Shown in pieces: positions 15,654 through 24,903 of a stretch of DNA of 38,157 nt. The DNA comes from Chloroflexota bacterium. GTDB lineage: Bacteria; Chloroflexota; Ktedonobacteria; Ktedonobacterales; Ktedonobacteraceae. A program made the position numbers and the translations under genes. The notes under the pieces are model-generated. The model searched no databases and was not told the origin of the DNA. It saw nothing but the letters and a program-made list of their open reading frames with translations. The number at the start of each line of letters is the position of its first letter. Position 1 is the stretch's first letter. Where the stretch lies: NCBI GenBank assembly GCA_902810755.1, contig CADDYT010000056.1:1-38157 (forward strand), given 5' to 3'.

Positions 15654-16376
15654 ATGGATTTTCGTTTTGAACGCGGCGCCTGGGAAAGCCGGTTAAACTT
15701 TCCTGACTGGTATGTGCGCCTGGAGAAGGTATTGCGCGCGCTGATCTTTCCGGTGGTGCGGCCCGATCCCGCGCTCAAGCGTTTCCGCCACCAGGTCTAT
15801 GAACTGGTTGAGGAAATGCTGGAACGCGGTGAACTGCCGCTGGCGTCGAATGGGCCGGAGATGGACGCCGCAAGGAAGCCGGTTGACACGATTGTTATTC
15901 ATCATACGACGGAGGAGCCGGACATTCGGCTGAGCAAGCTCTCCGCCATCGGGCTGGTGCGTCAGTATGCCCTGCAATACCTGGCGGATGACGTGATGGG
16001 CGAGCAGGTGCGCGGCCAGCCAATCTGGTCGGGCCATTTCCGGCAGGGCAAGATGGTCTTCTTCGCCTACCACTGGCTTATCCGCCCCGGTGGTCGCACC
16101 GAGCGTTTGCTGGAAGACGGCTACATCGGCTGGCATGCCGGAAACTGGGATATCAATACCAGAAGCGTAGGTATCGCTTTCTCCGGCGATTACGAGGAGG
16201 GCGCGCCGCCAGCCGCGCAAATCGCTGCCGCTGCCCGTCTGATGCGCAGGCATTACCCGCAGGTTGCCAGAGAGCGTATGTACGGTCACTGTGAGATTGT
16301 GGCGGACACGAGCTGCCCTGGCGCGCCTTTCTTGCAGGGCTGGAAGGCGTCGCTGCTGGAAGAGATGGCGGGTTAG
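15654..16376 (+). CDS. Peptidoglycan amidase / PGRP-fold protein
   Basis: This 240-residue protein has the N-acetylmuramoyl-L-alanine amidase (Amidase_2, PGRP) fold, which cuts the bond between muramic acid and the stem peptide. Zinc ligands are predicted as His83 (DTIVIHHTT), His212 (MYGHCE) and Cys221 (TSCPG). The conserved IGWHAGNWD block lies at 158-166, followed by SVGIAFSGDY. The first 70 residues are helical and unlike the usual fold; they may be a separate adaptor. No signal peptide is seen, so export is unclear. ATG 15654 has AGGGG six bases upstream; the open frame begins at 15471, but that extension crosses the hpaG promoter region and does not look coding. Its stop overlaps the end of the convergent nucleosidase-WD40 gene by four bases. 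Confidence 0.86.
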   Translation: MDFRFERGAWESRLNFPDWYVRLEKVLRALIFPVVRPDPALKRFRHQVYELVEEMLERGELPLASNGPEMDAARKPVDTIVIHHTTEEPDIRLSKLSAIGLVRQYALQYLADDVMGEQVRGQPIWSGHFRQGKMVFFAYHWLIRPGGRTERLLEDGYIGWHAGNWDINTRSVGIAFSGDYEEGAPPAAQIAAAARLMRRHYPQVARERMYGHCEIVADTSCPGAPFLQGWKASLLEEMAG

Positions 16377-18199
16377 AGCGCCTGCCAGACCTGCACGGTT
16401 TTGTCGTTGCTGCCGGAGACAACGCGCGTGCCATCGGGCGACCAGAGCAGCGAGGTTGTCCAGTCCCTGTGTCCTGTATAGGTAAAGAGGTGCGTGCCGC
16501 TCGCGCTGCCGTTGATAACGGGAATGAAGCTCCAGATGCGCACGGTTTTGTCGTTGCTGGCCGAGGCGAGATAGGTGCCTTCAGGCGACCAGGCGACGGC
16601 GCGCACGCTGTTGGTGTGGCCGTGATAGGTGAGGACGAGCCGGTGCGTGAAGGTATCCCAGACCTGCACGCTGTGGTCAGTGTTCGCGGTAGCCAGAAAG
16701 CGGCTATCGGGCGACCAGGCGAGATGGCTCGTCCAGGGTACGGAGACGCGATAGGTGGCGACGGGCTGGTTGGTGAAAGGATTCCAGAGCTGGATGGTCT
16801 GGTTGCCACAGGTGGCGGCGATGCGCGTGCCATCAGGAGACCAGGCCAGCGCCAGCACGGAGAAACTGGGGTTCGCTCCGGCATGCAGGGGGTATCGCTG
16901 GACGGTCTGGCAGGTCTGGACATCCCAGATATGCACGGTTTGATCGATGCCGATGCTACTACATGCGGAAGCAATGTAGCAGCCATCAGGCGACCAGTCG
17001 ATGGCATAGACGTTGGGAAGCAGGCCGGAATGGCCGCGATAGGTTCTGATCGTGCCGCCGCTTTCGGCATCCCAGATGTGAACCTCGCGGCCATCGCCGC
17101 ACGAGGCGATATGGGGCGCAACCGGCGACCAGGCCACATTGTACACAGTCGGCAGCAAGGTGGTTTTCGAGAGCCAGCCCTTGCGCTCGTGGCCGCGATA
17201 CATGCGCTGGTGCTGGCCAGTTTCGGCGTCCCAGATATGCACGGTGCCATCGCCACCGGTAGAGGCGATGCGCTTGCCGCCCTTTTCCTGAGAGAGCGCC
17301 AGCACCCAGTGGGCGTGAAGATTATATGAATAGAAGAGCCTGCCCTGCTCAGGCGGCGCGCTGGTTCCCGACCCTGATGAACCTGAATAGCCGCCAAACC
17401 CTCCCTGCTGCACCACGTGCAGCGTGAAGCTGGCCGCGTTGTCCGCCGCCTCCTGCTGCCGTTGCTCTTTATCCTTATCCTTCTCGCCATCGCCCCAGTC
17501 GCAGATAGCCTTGACCAGAATCCAGTTCATCCTCTGGCGCTGATCGATGGTGCCGAGGGCCGCGCCCTCCATCTCGCCGCCGATGGCCTCCGGCTCAAGC
17601 TGGCGCAACTGATCGCGATACTCCCGGTTATTGACCAGTATCTCGCCGGAAAGAATCGGGCCAAAATGGACCCGTGCCGCGCCGTGCCATTCTATTACCC
17701 CCGCCTGGAATTTATCCAGCAGGTGTACCGGGGCCGAGATGCGGTCCCCGCGTGTGAAAATAACCGTCTCTCCACCTGCGCCGGTATCAATTTTCTGCTG
17801 ATTGTAGTTGCAGATCTGCCTTGAAACGAGAATATCGCCGATCTTTTGCTCCGTCGGTTTCAGCCCGAAGGCAATACCGACCATGATGACGGCTGAGGGA
17901 GAAAGAGCGAGCAGGGCCTCAAGGACGGTGAGCAGCGCGCCGCCGGGGCCGCTCACCCCCATTCCCACCGATTGCACCATGAAGACGCGCGCATTGTTGA
18001 CGAGGCCCAGATCATAGTACGTCTTTGCCTGCGGCCCGAGGAAACATTGTTTATAGCCGGGAAACTGCCTGAGTACAGCCCTGGCCTCAACCTCTGTCAC
18101 GGTGACAAGTAAAACGTCCGCCTTATGGTGCAGCCGCGCTTGAGGATGCAAATGGTGCGCTGCCTGTGCCATGCCATCAAAAACCTTTCCCTCGCTCAT
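16373..18199 (-). CDS. Nucleosidase (PNP/MTAN fold) fused to seven WD40 repeats
   Basis: This 608-residue protein joins an enzyme to a binding scaffold. Residues about 28-255 form a nucleoside phosphorylase / MTA-SAH nucleosidase fold: VLLVTVTEVEAR at the start, GMGVSGPGG and VIMVGIAFG as phosphate/nucleoside loops, GGEMEGAALG with the ribose-binding Glu211, and KAICDWGDG with catalytic Asp234. A charged linker (KDKDKEQRQQ) and a Gly/Ser stretch lead to seven WD40 repeats (about 285-608), enough for one closed propeller. The domain pair occurs in bacterial conflict and signalling proteins, where the nucleosidase acts as effector or sensor and the propeller binds a partner; most such proteins also carry an ATPase, absent here. 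The start is ATG 18199: the longer TTG 18241 frame starts inside a -10 box. Confidence 0.9.
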   Translation of the reverse strand: MSEGKVFDGMAQAAHHLHPQARLHHKADVLLVTVTEVEARAVLRQFPGYKQCFLGPQAKTYYDLGLVNNARVFMVQSVGMGVSGPGGALLTVLEALLALSPSAVIMVGIAFGLKPTEQKIGDILVSRQICNYNQQKIDTGAGGETVIFTRGDRISAPVHLLDKFQAGVIEWHGAARVHFGPILSGEILVNNREYRDQLRQLEPEAIGGEMEGAALGTIDQRQRMNWILVKAICDWGDGEKDKDKEQRQQEAADNAASFTLHVVQQGGFGGYSGSSGSGTSAPPEQGRLFYSYNLHAHWVLALSQEKGGKRIASTGGDGTVHIWDAETGQHQRMYRGHERKGWLSKTTLLPTVYNVAWSPVAPHIASCGDGREVHIWDAESGGTIRTYRGHSGLLPNVYAIDWSPDGCYIASACSSIGIDQTVHIWDVQTCQTVQRYPLHAGANPSFSVLALAWSPDGTRIAATCGNQTIQLWNPFTNQPVATYRVSVPWTSHLAWSPDSRFLATANTDHSVQVWDTFTHRLVLTYHGHTNSVRAVAWSPEGTYLASASNDKTVRIWSFIPVINGSASGTHLFTYTGHRDWTTSLLWSPDGTRVVSGSNDKTVQVWQAL

Positions 18200-18240
18200 T
18201 CCGGCGCCACGCAAATCGTTCAGATCATGTGACTGGAGCA

Positions 18241-18267
18241 ATTATAGCACAGATAACACCGGGACAA
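18241..18267 (-). promoter_or_regulatory. Promoter of the nucleosidase-WD40 gene
   Basis: On the minus strand TGTGCTATAAT gives a perfect extended -10 (TATAAT at 18246-18241); a weak -35 TTGTCC lies 15 bases upstream at 18267-18262. The transcript should begin near 18234, which rules out the TTG at 18241 as start codon and supports ATG 18199. Confidence 0.65.
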
Positions 18268-18375
18268 CACATTAACGCCAGTTTCCAATTCCGTGCAACA
18301 GATTCCATTGGAAGAGAGTCATTTAGTGATGAGGATGCTGAATTTGAATGACATGCGGATACCGATTCTCATAGT

Positions 18376-18569
18376 ATGCCGTATGCTGGCTCCCTGTCAC
18401 AGGTCGACAGCGCAGGCCACCCGCCAGGGGTGGCCCTACTAGAGACGACCGCTCCACCAGCGGCACGAGCCGCCCGTATAGAGTAGGGCCACCCCTGGCG
18501 GGTGGCCTGCGGTGCCGGGTCGTATAAGAGGAATCCGGCAGGCCAGCAGAGGGAGCCAGCATACGGCAT
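18376..18569. repeat. Nested palindromic element
   Basis: Outer arms 18376-18395 and 18550-18569 pair perfectly over 20 bp. Inside them, arms 18411-18440 and 18482-18511 pair perfectly over 30 bp; these are the GGCCACC...GGTGGCC family. The 32 bases 18538-18569 recur in inverted orientation at the end of the window (38126-38157) with two differences. The element fills most of the 505-base gap between the nucleosidase-WD40 and permease genes. The rest of the gap (18200-18375, 18570-18704) holds two promoters and a short pair of similar GGCA(G/C)...CACAA(G/A)AAC stretches near 18579-18634, but no gene. Confidence 0.85.
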
Positions 18570-18648
18570 GACATTACTGGCAGCCAGACACAAGAACGCT
18601 GCCTTGCTGCCAGCAAGGCACAAAAACACGGCACGGCTGGCTGATATG

Positions 18649-18657
18649 TGCTATGAT
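18649..18657 (+). promoter_or_regulatory. Candidate extended -10 of the permease gene
   Basis: TGTGCTATGAT ends at 18657 and matches an extended -10; no good -35 is visible. Transcription would begin near 18664, about 40 bases before the start codon. It is almost the same as the -10 of the divergent neighbour. Confidence 0.45.
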
Positions 18658-18704
18658 GCAGTATATTTTCTAATAACGCCACAACGGTCGGCGGGAGGGA
18701 GCGT

Positions 18705-21700
18705 ATGAGTAGCGCCACGACGACGGAGACGGAAGTTGCTCCACGCACTGATGAAGCGTGGAGAAAGCGGCGGGTGCGCCCCGGTTTGAGGCCAATGGCT
18801 TCCGGGGTGGCGCTGGCAGCCGGACGCTGGCGGCAGCACTGGTTTCTGCTGCTGCTGCTCGCGCTGGGCATGGTGGCTTCAATTATGATTGTTTGCGCGC
18901 TGCCCCTGCTTTCGGAGACGATGACGACTGCCGGGCTGCACGAGGTGCTGCGCGCCACGCCTACCAGTTCCGAAATGACCGTCACCGGCTCCGTTGGAGG
19001 ACTCTCCACCGCAATTACACAGGAGGCGTACCAGAGCATCAACCCGGCCATGCACCAGTTGCTGGGCAGTTATCTGGCAAAAACACTGCGCGCTGAGGTG
19101 CAGACGCCTCAATTCAGCATTCTCTCGCCGCCGCCGCTCAATCCAGGCGATCTCGGCATCTATGCTACCTCCATCGCGCAGGCCGCGCAGCATATCACGC
19201 TGATAAAAGGGCGGCTGCCATCGCCCACCAGCAGCGATGTCGAAATCGCCATCACGCCAGAAACCACTTCGCTGCTGGGTCTGCACATTGGATCGGTGAT
19301 TACGCTGAACTGGTATATTCGTCAGCAACCCAACTCGCCCACCGGCAGCAGTGTTCACTTCCCTATGCACGTCGTCGGCATCATCAGCGTGAGCGATAGC
19401 GACCCTTTCTGGCACGGCTACAACTTCCTGCCCGTGCCGACCGGCCCGAATTCGCCTGCTGACCACTATCTTGTGCTGGCCGATGAGCAAAACTTGCTGG
19501 CAGCAACCGATCAGATTGCCGCCAGCAACCATACCGATGGCGTCTTTTTCCTGAAACAGGTGCAGCTTACCTGGTACTATTACCTTGATCCAGGCAAAAT
19601 CACCATTAACCAGCTGGATGATCTCATCAGGCGGCTTGCCGCCGCGCAGGACTACATGGGGACAAATTTCAGCAATCCCACCGGCTTCTACGTGCCTCCT
19701 GCCTATCTGGGGCTGGTGAGCATCTCCGGCGCCGTCTTTCATTCAACCAGCGGGCCGAGCAGCCTGGAGAAGTTCCGTAGTCAGTTCGCGGTGGCGCGCC
19801 TCCCCGTGAACATTCTTGCTTTGCAGTTGCTGGCCCTTATCCTCTTTTTTGTCGGCATGATGGCCGCCGTGCTGGTCGACCGGCAGGCGGATGCCATCGC
19901 GCAGTTGCGCAGTCGCGGGGCCAGTCGCAGCCACATCTTCGGGGCCTTCCTGACACAGAGCGTCGGGCTGAGCCTGCTCGCGCTCATCGCCGGGCTGCCC
20001 CTTGCCGTCGTCACCGCCTATCTGATTGCCCGGCAACTGCTGCCTGCTGACGAACAGGACGCGCTGACCGTCATCTCTCAGGACCCGCGCCAGGCACTGC
20101 TGAGCGTGGTGGGCTACGCGCTTGCCGCCGCGCTCATCACGATTATTGTCATGATGTTCTCGCTTATGCGCGCCTCGCGGCTGGATGTGTGGGCCACGTC
20201 TCAGCAGAGCGCAGCAGCGCGGCGGCCGCTCTGGCAGCGCCTCAACCTTGATCTGGTGGCAATTGCTATCGCGCTCATCGGCTATGGTCTCTCCGTTTAC
20301 CTCTCCGATGTGCAGAACTTGCTGGACGCGCAGACGCAGCAGTTAATCGCTGGTCCGCTCTCGCTGCTGGCGCCCGTCTTCCTGCTGCTGGCTGCCGTGC
20401 TGGTCTTCCTGCGCCTCTTCCCGTTCCTGCTTTATGCGTGCGCGAGCCTTGCGCAGCGCGGGCGGGGGGCTGCGCCGACGCTGGCTCTCGCCCAGATGGC
20501 GCGCACGCCGCGCCAGTCGCTGCGCATTATCCTGTTGCTGGCGCTGACCATCGCTTTTGCTCTTTTCAGCCTCGTCTTCGCCGCCACGCAATCGCAGCGC
20601 GCGGCAGCGATCGCGACCTACCAGACAGGCGCGGACTTCAGCGGCGAGATTCCCGATAGCGCCGATAAATTTCCCCTGCCGCAGGAAATCGCCCTCTACC
20701 GGCATATCCCCGGCGTCATCGCCGCCAGCGTGGGCTATGAAGAGAGCGATCAATCAGCTTCCAACGGTTCCGGGCAGCCTATGCAGATGCTGGCAGTCGA
20801 TCCCGCTACCTTCGCGCAGACGGCGCTCTGGCCCACACAGGATCAGGGTATTACCCCGGACCCGAATGCCTTGCTGAACGAGTTGGCCGCGCGGCGCAGT
20901 AGCGCCATCCAGAGCGGGACGGTGCCGGCCATCGTCGATGCCACGACATGGAGCGCATTCAACCTGCACATCGGCTCGACCTTCTCGCTCTACAACATCG
21001 AGCAGCCGGGGGTGGGCATTCGCTACGTTGTGATCGGCGAGGTGCCGCATATCCCTTCGCTCAACAGCACGGTAGCCGGGGGCGTCCTCACCGACTACCA
21101 GGCGCTCTCCGCCGTTGAGGCGAAGGAGGCGCTCTTTATTGTCCCCAACCATGTCTGGCTGCGCGTGCAGAGCAATGCCGCCGCCCTGGCGCACGTGCGT
21201 GGGGCCATCAACTCGCTCTACCTGCGCCTTGACAACATCTATGATCGCTACGCGCTGACCGAGAGCCTGCGCGGCGACCCGGCTTTCCTCAACCTGCTCG
21301 GCATGCTCATGATTGGTGTGACGGCTGCGCTCCTGCTGGCGCTGGCGGGCAACCTGCTCACCTCCTGGCTGAGCGTGCGCCGCCGCCTGACCGGCTTTAC
21401 CGTGCTGCGCGCCATCGGCGCAACTCCGCGACAGATTAGCGGCGTGCTGCTGTGGGAGCAGGGCATGATCTACGCTACCGGGCTGTTGCTTGGCCTCGCC
21501 TTCGGCCTCCTGCTGGCGCTGACCGCCATTCCCGCGCTGATCGACAGCCTCCTGCCCATCAGCGCCATCCTGAACAATTTGAGCAGCAGCGACTGGCATA
21601 CCCTGCAACAGAGCATCCCCTTCCAGTTCGTGCTGCCGCCCTCGCTGATTGCCGCCGCCCTCGCGCTGGTTGGCATCTGCATCGTCTCGCTGGCGTTGAT

Positions 21701-24700
21701 GGTGCGCGTTGTCCTGCATCCCTCCATGGGCCAGACGCTGCGCGTTGACGAGAATCAGAGCAGCGAATATGTCACGCGAGAAGATGCCGTGCTGGTGCGC
21801 TCGCTGCCGCGCCGGGCCGCCTCGCGCGGCAATGCGGCCTCGACACGGCCCTCTACCGTCACGCTGGCGCTCTGGCAACTGCGCCGCGTCTGGCTGCTCT
21901 GGGTGGTCGAGGGCCTCGGCGTCCTCGCTGCCATCGCCATCGTCTGCACGGTGCCGCTTCTGTCAACAATTACCGCGACGGCAGAACTGCACAGCGTATT
22001 GTCGGCCACGCCTACGACCTCCGACCTGACGCTCGCCGCCGCCACCCAGGGCCTTTCGACGCGAGACCTCAACAGTGTGCAACGCCAGCTCGACCCGCTT
22101 GTCCGGCGTCAGGTGGGCGGCTATCTCAGCGCCGATACCCCCTTCTTCATCCAGACGAGCGGCCTCAAACTGCTCTCACCGTTCGATAAGCAGGACGAAG
22201 TGCGGCTGACCGCCACGTCAATGGAGCAGGCTGCGCCGTACCTGAGCATGGTGCAGGGACGCCTGCCGCAAAGCACCACCGGCGGCCAGATCGAAGCCCT
22301 GCTCACAACGGCGACGGCGCAGCGCCTGCATGTTGGCGTCGGTTCGCGCCTCGTGCTGCGCGGCGATTTCTTCACCAGCCCGCAGGAGATGTATGGCGGC
22401 TCCCATCCGGCGACCGCGACGCTGGCTGTGCGCATCGTGGGCCTTTTTACGCTCACCGCCGCCAACGCCACGTTCTGGCATGGCGAGACCTTCCAGCCCA
22501 CCAGCGTCGGCCAGTCCATCTCCTATCCCCTGCTCATGCCCGCCAGCTCTTTCCTGGCCGCCCTCGATGCCATCGCTGTCGGCGCGCATAGCGATACCGT
22601 CTTCTCGCCCGAAACCTTCCAGTTGACCTGGCATTACGCGCTGGACGCGCCGCATATCAATGTCGGCCAGCTTGATGATTTGAGCTACCGGTTAGCTGCG
22701 TTGCAGGCGACGATCGCGAACAAATACAGCAATGTGCAGAATCAGGTGGATGCCAGCGGGATACTGCCCGCGCCTTACCTGGTGCAGGTCAGCTTCTACA
22801 ATCCTGCGCCGGGTTCGTATGATATTCTGAACACGCTGGACCAGTATCGCAACCGCAGCGCCGTCGTCTCCGTCCCCAGCGTCGTCCTGGCGCTGCAAAT
22901 CCTCGGTCTGATTCTCTTCTTCGTCGGCCTGCTTGCCAATCTGGTGGTGGACTGGCAGGGAGATAACATCGCTATTCTGCGCAGCCGGGGAGCCAGCAAC
23001 GGGCAGGTCTTCGCCGCCCTGCTCGCGCAAAGCCTGAGCCTCGGCCTCCTCGCGCTCATCTTGGGGCCACTGCTGGCCGCGTTCATCGTCTCTCTCATCG
23101 CCGAAAATCTGCCGGGAGCGGCAGGGCAGGGCTTGCTGCCGCTCGACATCGGCTCGCTGGCACAGGCCGCCCTCAGCGTCGGCTGGTATGCTCTCGGCAT
23201 GCTGCTGGCCGTGATTGTCATGACGCTGCTGCTGCTCAGGCGCGCATCCAGCCGCAATTTCGTCTCCATTCGCCAGGAAGCGACGCGCACGACGCAGCGC
23301 CCGTTCTGGCTGCGCCTCAATCTTGACCTGATAGCCGCGCTGCTCGCGCTCGTCGGCTATGTCCTTTCCATCTACCTGACGAGCGTCAGCAACCTGTTTG
23401 ATGCGCGCACGCAGGCGCTGGTCTCCACGCCGGTTGCGCTGGTGGCTCCGCTCTTCCTGCTCATCGCCGCGCTGCTGCTCTTCCTGCGCCTCTTCCCGAC
23501 ATTACTGGGGCTGGGCGAGCGTCTCGCCATTCGCGGGCGCGGCAGCATCGCCATGCTTGCCCTCGCCCAGATTGCTCGCGCTCCACGCCAGGCGCTGCGT
23601 ATGACGCTGCTGCTCGCGCTCGCCATCGCTTTCGCCCTCTTCACCCTGAGCTTCTCCGCCTCTCAGGCGCAGCACATTACCGCCATCGCCACCTACGAGG
23701 CCGGGGCAGACTTCAGCGGCGACCTGCCCGTGACGGCCCGACACCTCACCGTCGCAGGGGAGACGGCGCTCTACCGCCGTATCGCTGGCGTCACCTCCGC
23801 CACCGTCGGCTTCAGCAGCACCGGCACCACCTCCGGCACGCCCTCGGTTCCCATGCAGATTCGCGCCGTCGACGCCGCCACCTTCGCGCAAACAGCCATC
23901 TGGACACCGCAGGACTCGTCGCAATCGCTGTCATCGCTGATGAACAGACTCATCTCCGCCCAAAAGAGCGGCGTGGGCAACGGCTTCGTCCCCGTCATCA
24001 TCGATGCCGCGACGGCCAGCCTGCTCAATCTGACGCCGGGCAGCACCTTCACCATCACGGTAAGCGGCCTCTCGTACAGCACCCTCAACTGCTATGTCGT
24101 CGCGCAGGTACATCATATTCCGGGCATTAACGACAGTGCAGAGACAGGGAATATCCCTTTCGGCAGCACCTATTCACCGCCGGGCGGCGTGCTGATGGAT
24201 TATACGAGCTACGCGCACTACTACGCGGTCGGCGCGCTCAGCAGTCAGTCGCAGGTTGACCCCTACCTGCCCATCAACCATGTCTGGCTGCGCGCCGCGA
24301 ACAATGCTGCCGCGCTGGCGCAGATACGCACGGCGCTGGCAACGCCTGCTTTGCGGCTGGCAAACCTGTATGATCGGCAGCAACTCATCGATACGATGGG
24401 CAGCGACCCGCTCTCCTTCGGCCTCATCTTGCTGCTGGCCGTCGGCGCGGTCACCACCCTGCTGCTGACGCTGGTGGGCGATCTACTGGCCTCCTGGCTG
24501 AACGTGCGCGCCCGTCTGACCGGTTTCGCCGTGCTGCGCTCGCTGGGCGCTACGCCCATACAGGTCACGGGCGTGCTGCTGTGGGAGCAGGGCATCATCT
24601 ACATCGTGGCCTGCCTGATCGGCATCCTCTTCGGCCTCGTCCTCACCTTGACCGTCGTACCCGCGCTGACTTTCACCAGTGCCCCCGCCGGTGGCATCCT

Positions 24701-24887
24701 CAGTAGCGTGAGCATCGACGAATTCTACGTCATCCAGCACATCATCCCCACGCAAATCGTCATCCCACCCACGCTGGCTCTTGCCTTCGTCGCCCTCGTC
24801 ATCCTCTGTGCCATTGCCCTTTACCTGATGGCGCGCACAGTCCTGCATCCCTCGACGAGCCAGACGTTGAGGTTAAATGAGGATTAA
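18705..24887 (+). CDS. Giant FtsX-like permease, tandemly duplicated
   Basis: This 2060-residue integral membrane protein consists of two homologous halves. Each half opens with a span ending in (A/T)VPLL- or ALPLL-type sequence, then a large extracytoplasmic domain starting VLRATPTSS or VLSATPTTS. Next come three spans with an RSRGAS motif, three more spans before a second ectodomain, and a last FtsX domain with the tell-tale LTGF(T/A)VLR(A/S)(I/L)GATP and GVLLWEQG. The halves end in VVLHPSMGQTLR (near 1010) and TVLHPSTSQTLR (C-terminus). It thus holds four FtsX domains and about 20 spans, a fused dimer of an ADOP/MacB-like permease. Such permeases need a cytoplasmic ATPase, often encoded beside them; none is here. 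ATG 18705 follows GGGAGGG at five bases. The substrate is unknown; lipid, lipoprotein or peptide export are family precedents. Confidence 0.9.
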   Translation: MSSATTTETEVAPRTDEAWRKRRVRPGLRPMASGVALAAGRWRQHWFLLLLLALGMVASIMIVCALPLLSETMTTAGLHEVLRATPTSSEMTVTGSVGGLSTAITQEAYQSINPAMHQLLGSYLAKTLRAEVQTPQFSILSPPPLNPGDLGIYATSIAQAAQHITLIKGRLPSPTSSDVEIAITPETTSLLGLHIGSVITLNWYIRQQPNSPTGSSVHFPMHVVGIISVSDSDPFWHGYNFLPVPTGPNSPADHYLVLADEQNLLAATDQIAASNHTDGVFFLKQVQLTWYYYLDPGKITINQLDDLIRRLAAAQDYMGTNFSNPTGFYVPPAYLGLVSISGAVFHSTSGPSSLEKFRSQFAVARLPVNILALQLLALILFFVGMMAAVLVDRQADAIAQLRSRGASRSHIFGAFLTQSVGLSLLALIAGLPLAVVTAYLIARQLLPADEQDALTVISQDPRQALLSVVGYALAAALITIIVMMFSLMRASRLDVWATSQQSAAARRPLWQRLNLDLVAIAIALIGYGLSVYLSDVQNLLDAQTQQLIAGPLSLLAPVFLLLAAVLVFLRLFPFLLYACASLAQRGRGAAPTLALAQMARTPRQSLRIILLLALTIAFALFSLVFAATQSQRAAAIATYQTGADFSGEIPDSADKFPLPQEIALYRHIPGVIAASVGYEESDQSASNGSGQPMQMLAVDPATFAQTALWPTQDQGITPDPNALLNELAARRSSAIQSGTVPAIVDATTWSAFNLHIGSTFSLYNIEQPGVGIRYVVIGEVPHIPSLNSTVAGGVLTDYQALSAVEAKEALFIVPNHVWLRVQSNAAALAHVRGAINSLYLRLDNIYDRYALTESLRGDPAFLNLLGMLMIGVTAALLLALAGNLLTSWLSVRRRLTGFTVLRAIGATPRQISGVLLWEQGMIYATGLLLGLAFGLLLALTAIPALIDSLLPISAILNNLSSSDWHTLQQSIPFQFVLPPSLIAAALALVGICIVSLALMVRVVLHPSMGQTLRVDENQSSEYVTREDAVLVRSLPRRAASRGNAASTRPSTVTLALWQLRRVWLLWVVEGLGVLAAIAIVCTVPLLSTITATAELHSVLSATPTTSDLTLAAATQGLSTRDLNSVQRQLDPLVRRQVGGYLSADTPFFIQTSGLKLLSPFDKQDEVRLTATSMEQAAPYLSMVQGRLPQSTTGGQIEALLTTATAQRLHVGVGSRLVLRGDFFTSPQEMYGGSHPATATLAVRIVGLFTLTAANATFWHGETFQPTSVGQSISYPLLMPASSFLAALDAIAVGAHSDTVFSPETFQLTWHYALDAPHINVGQLDDLSYRLAALQATIANKYSNVQNQVDASGILPAPYLVQVSFYNPAPGSYDILNTLDQYRNRSAVVSVPSVVLALQILGLILFFVGLLANLVVDWQGDNIAILRSRGASNGQVFAALLAQSLSLGLLALILGPLLAAFIVSLIAENLPGAAGQGLLPLDIGSLAQAALSVGWYALGMLLAVIVMTLLLLRRASSRNFVSIRQEATRTTQRPFWLRLNLDLIAALLALVGYVLSIYLTSVSNLFDARTQALVSTPVALVAPLFLLIAALLLFLRLFPTLLGLGERLAIRGRGSIAMLALAQIARAPRQALRMTLLLALAIAFALFTLSFSASQAQHITAIATYEAGADFSGDLPVTARHLTVAGETALYRRIAGVTSATVGFSSTGTTSGTPSVPMQIRAVDAATFAQTAIWTPQDSSQSLSSLMNRLISAQKSGVGNGFVPVIIDAATASLLNLTPGSTFTITVSGLSYSTLNCYVVAQVHHIPGINDSAETGNIPFGSTYSPPGGVLMDYTSYAHYYAVGALSSQSQVDPYLPINHVWLRAANNAAALAQIRTALATPALRLANLYDRQQLIDTMGSDPLSFGLILLLAVGAVTTLLLTLVGDLLASWLNVRARLTGFAVLRSLGATPIQVTGVLLWEQGIIYIVACLIGILFGLVLTLTVVPALTFTSAPAGGILSSVSIDEFYVIQHIIPTQIVIPPTLALAFVALVILCAIALYLMARTVLHPSTSQTLRLNED

Positions 24888-24903
24888 AATCTCTCCGCCC
24901 AAC

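Noticed and set aside
18200..18241. TTG start at 18241 for the nucleosidase-WD40 gene
   Set aside because: The TTG falls in a perfect extended -10 box, so it would not be within the transcript.
16373..18704. A full defence island around the nucleosidase-WD40 gene
   Set aside because: Neighbours are catabolic, cell-wall-fold and transport genes; no nuclease, CBASS, BREX, restriction or toxin-antitoxin gene is adjacent.
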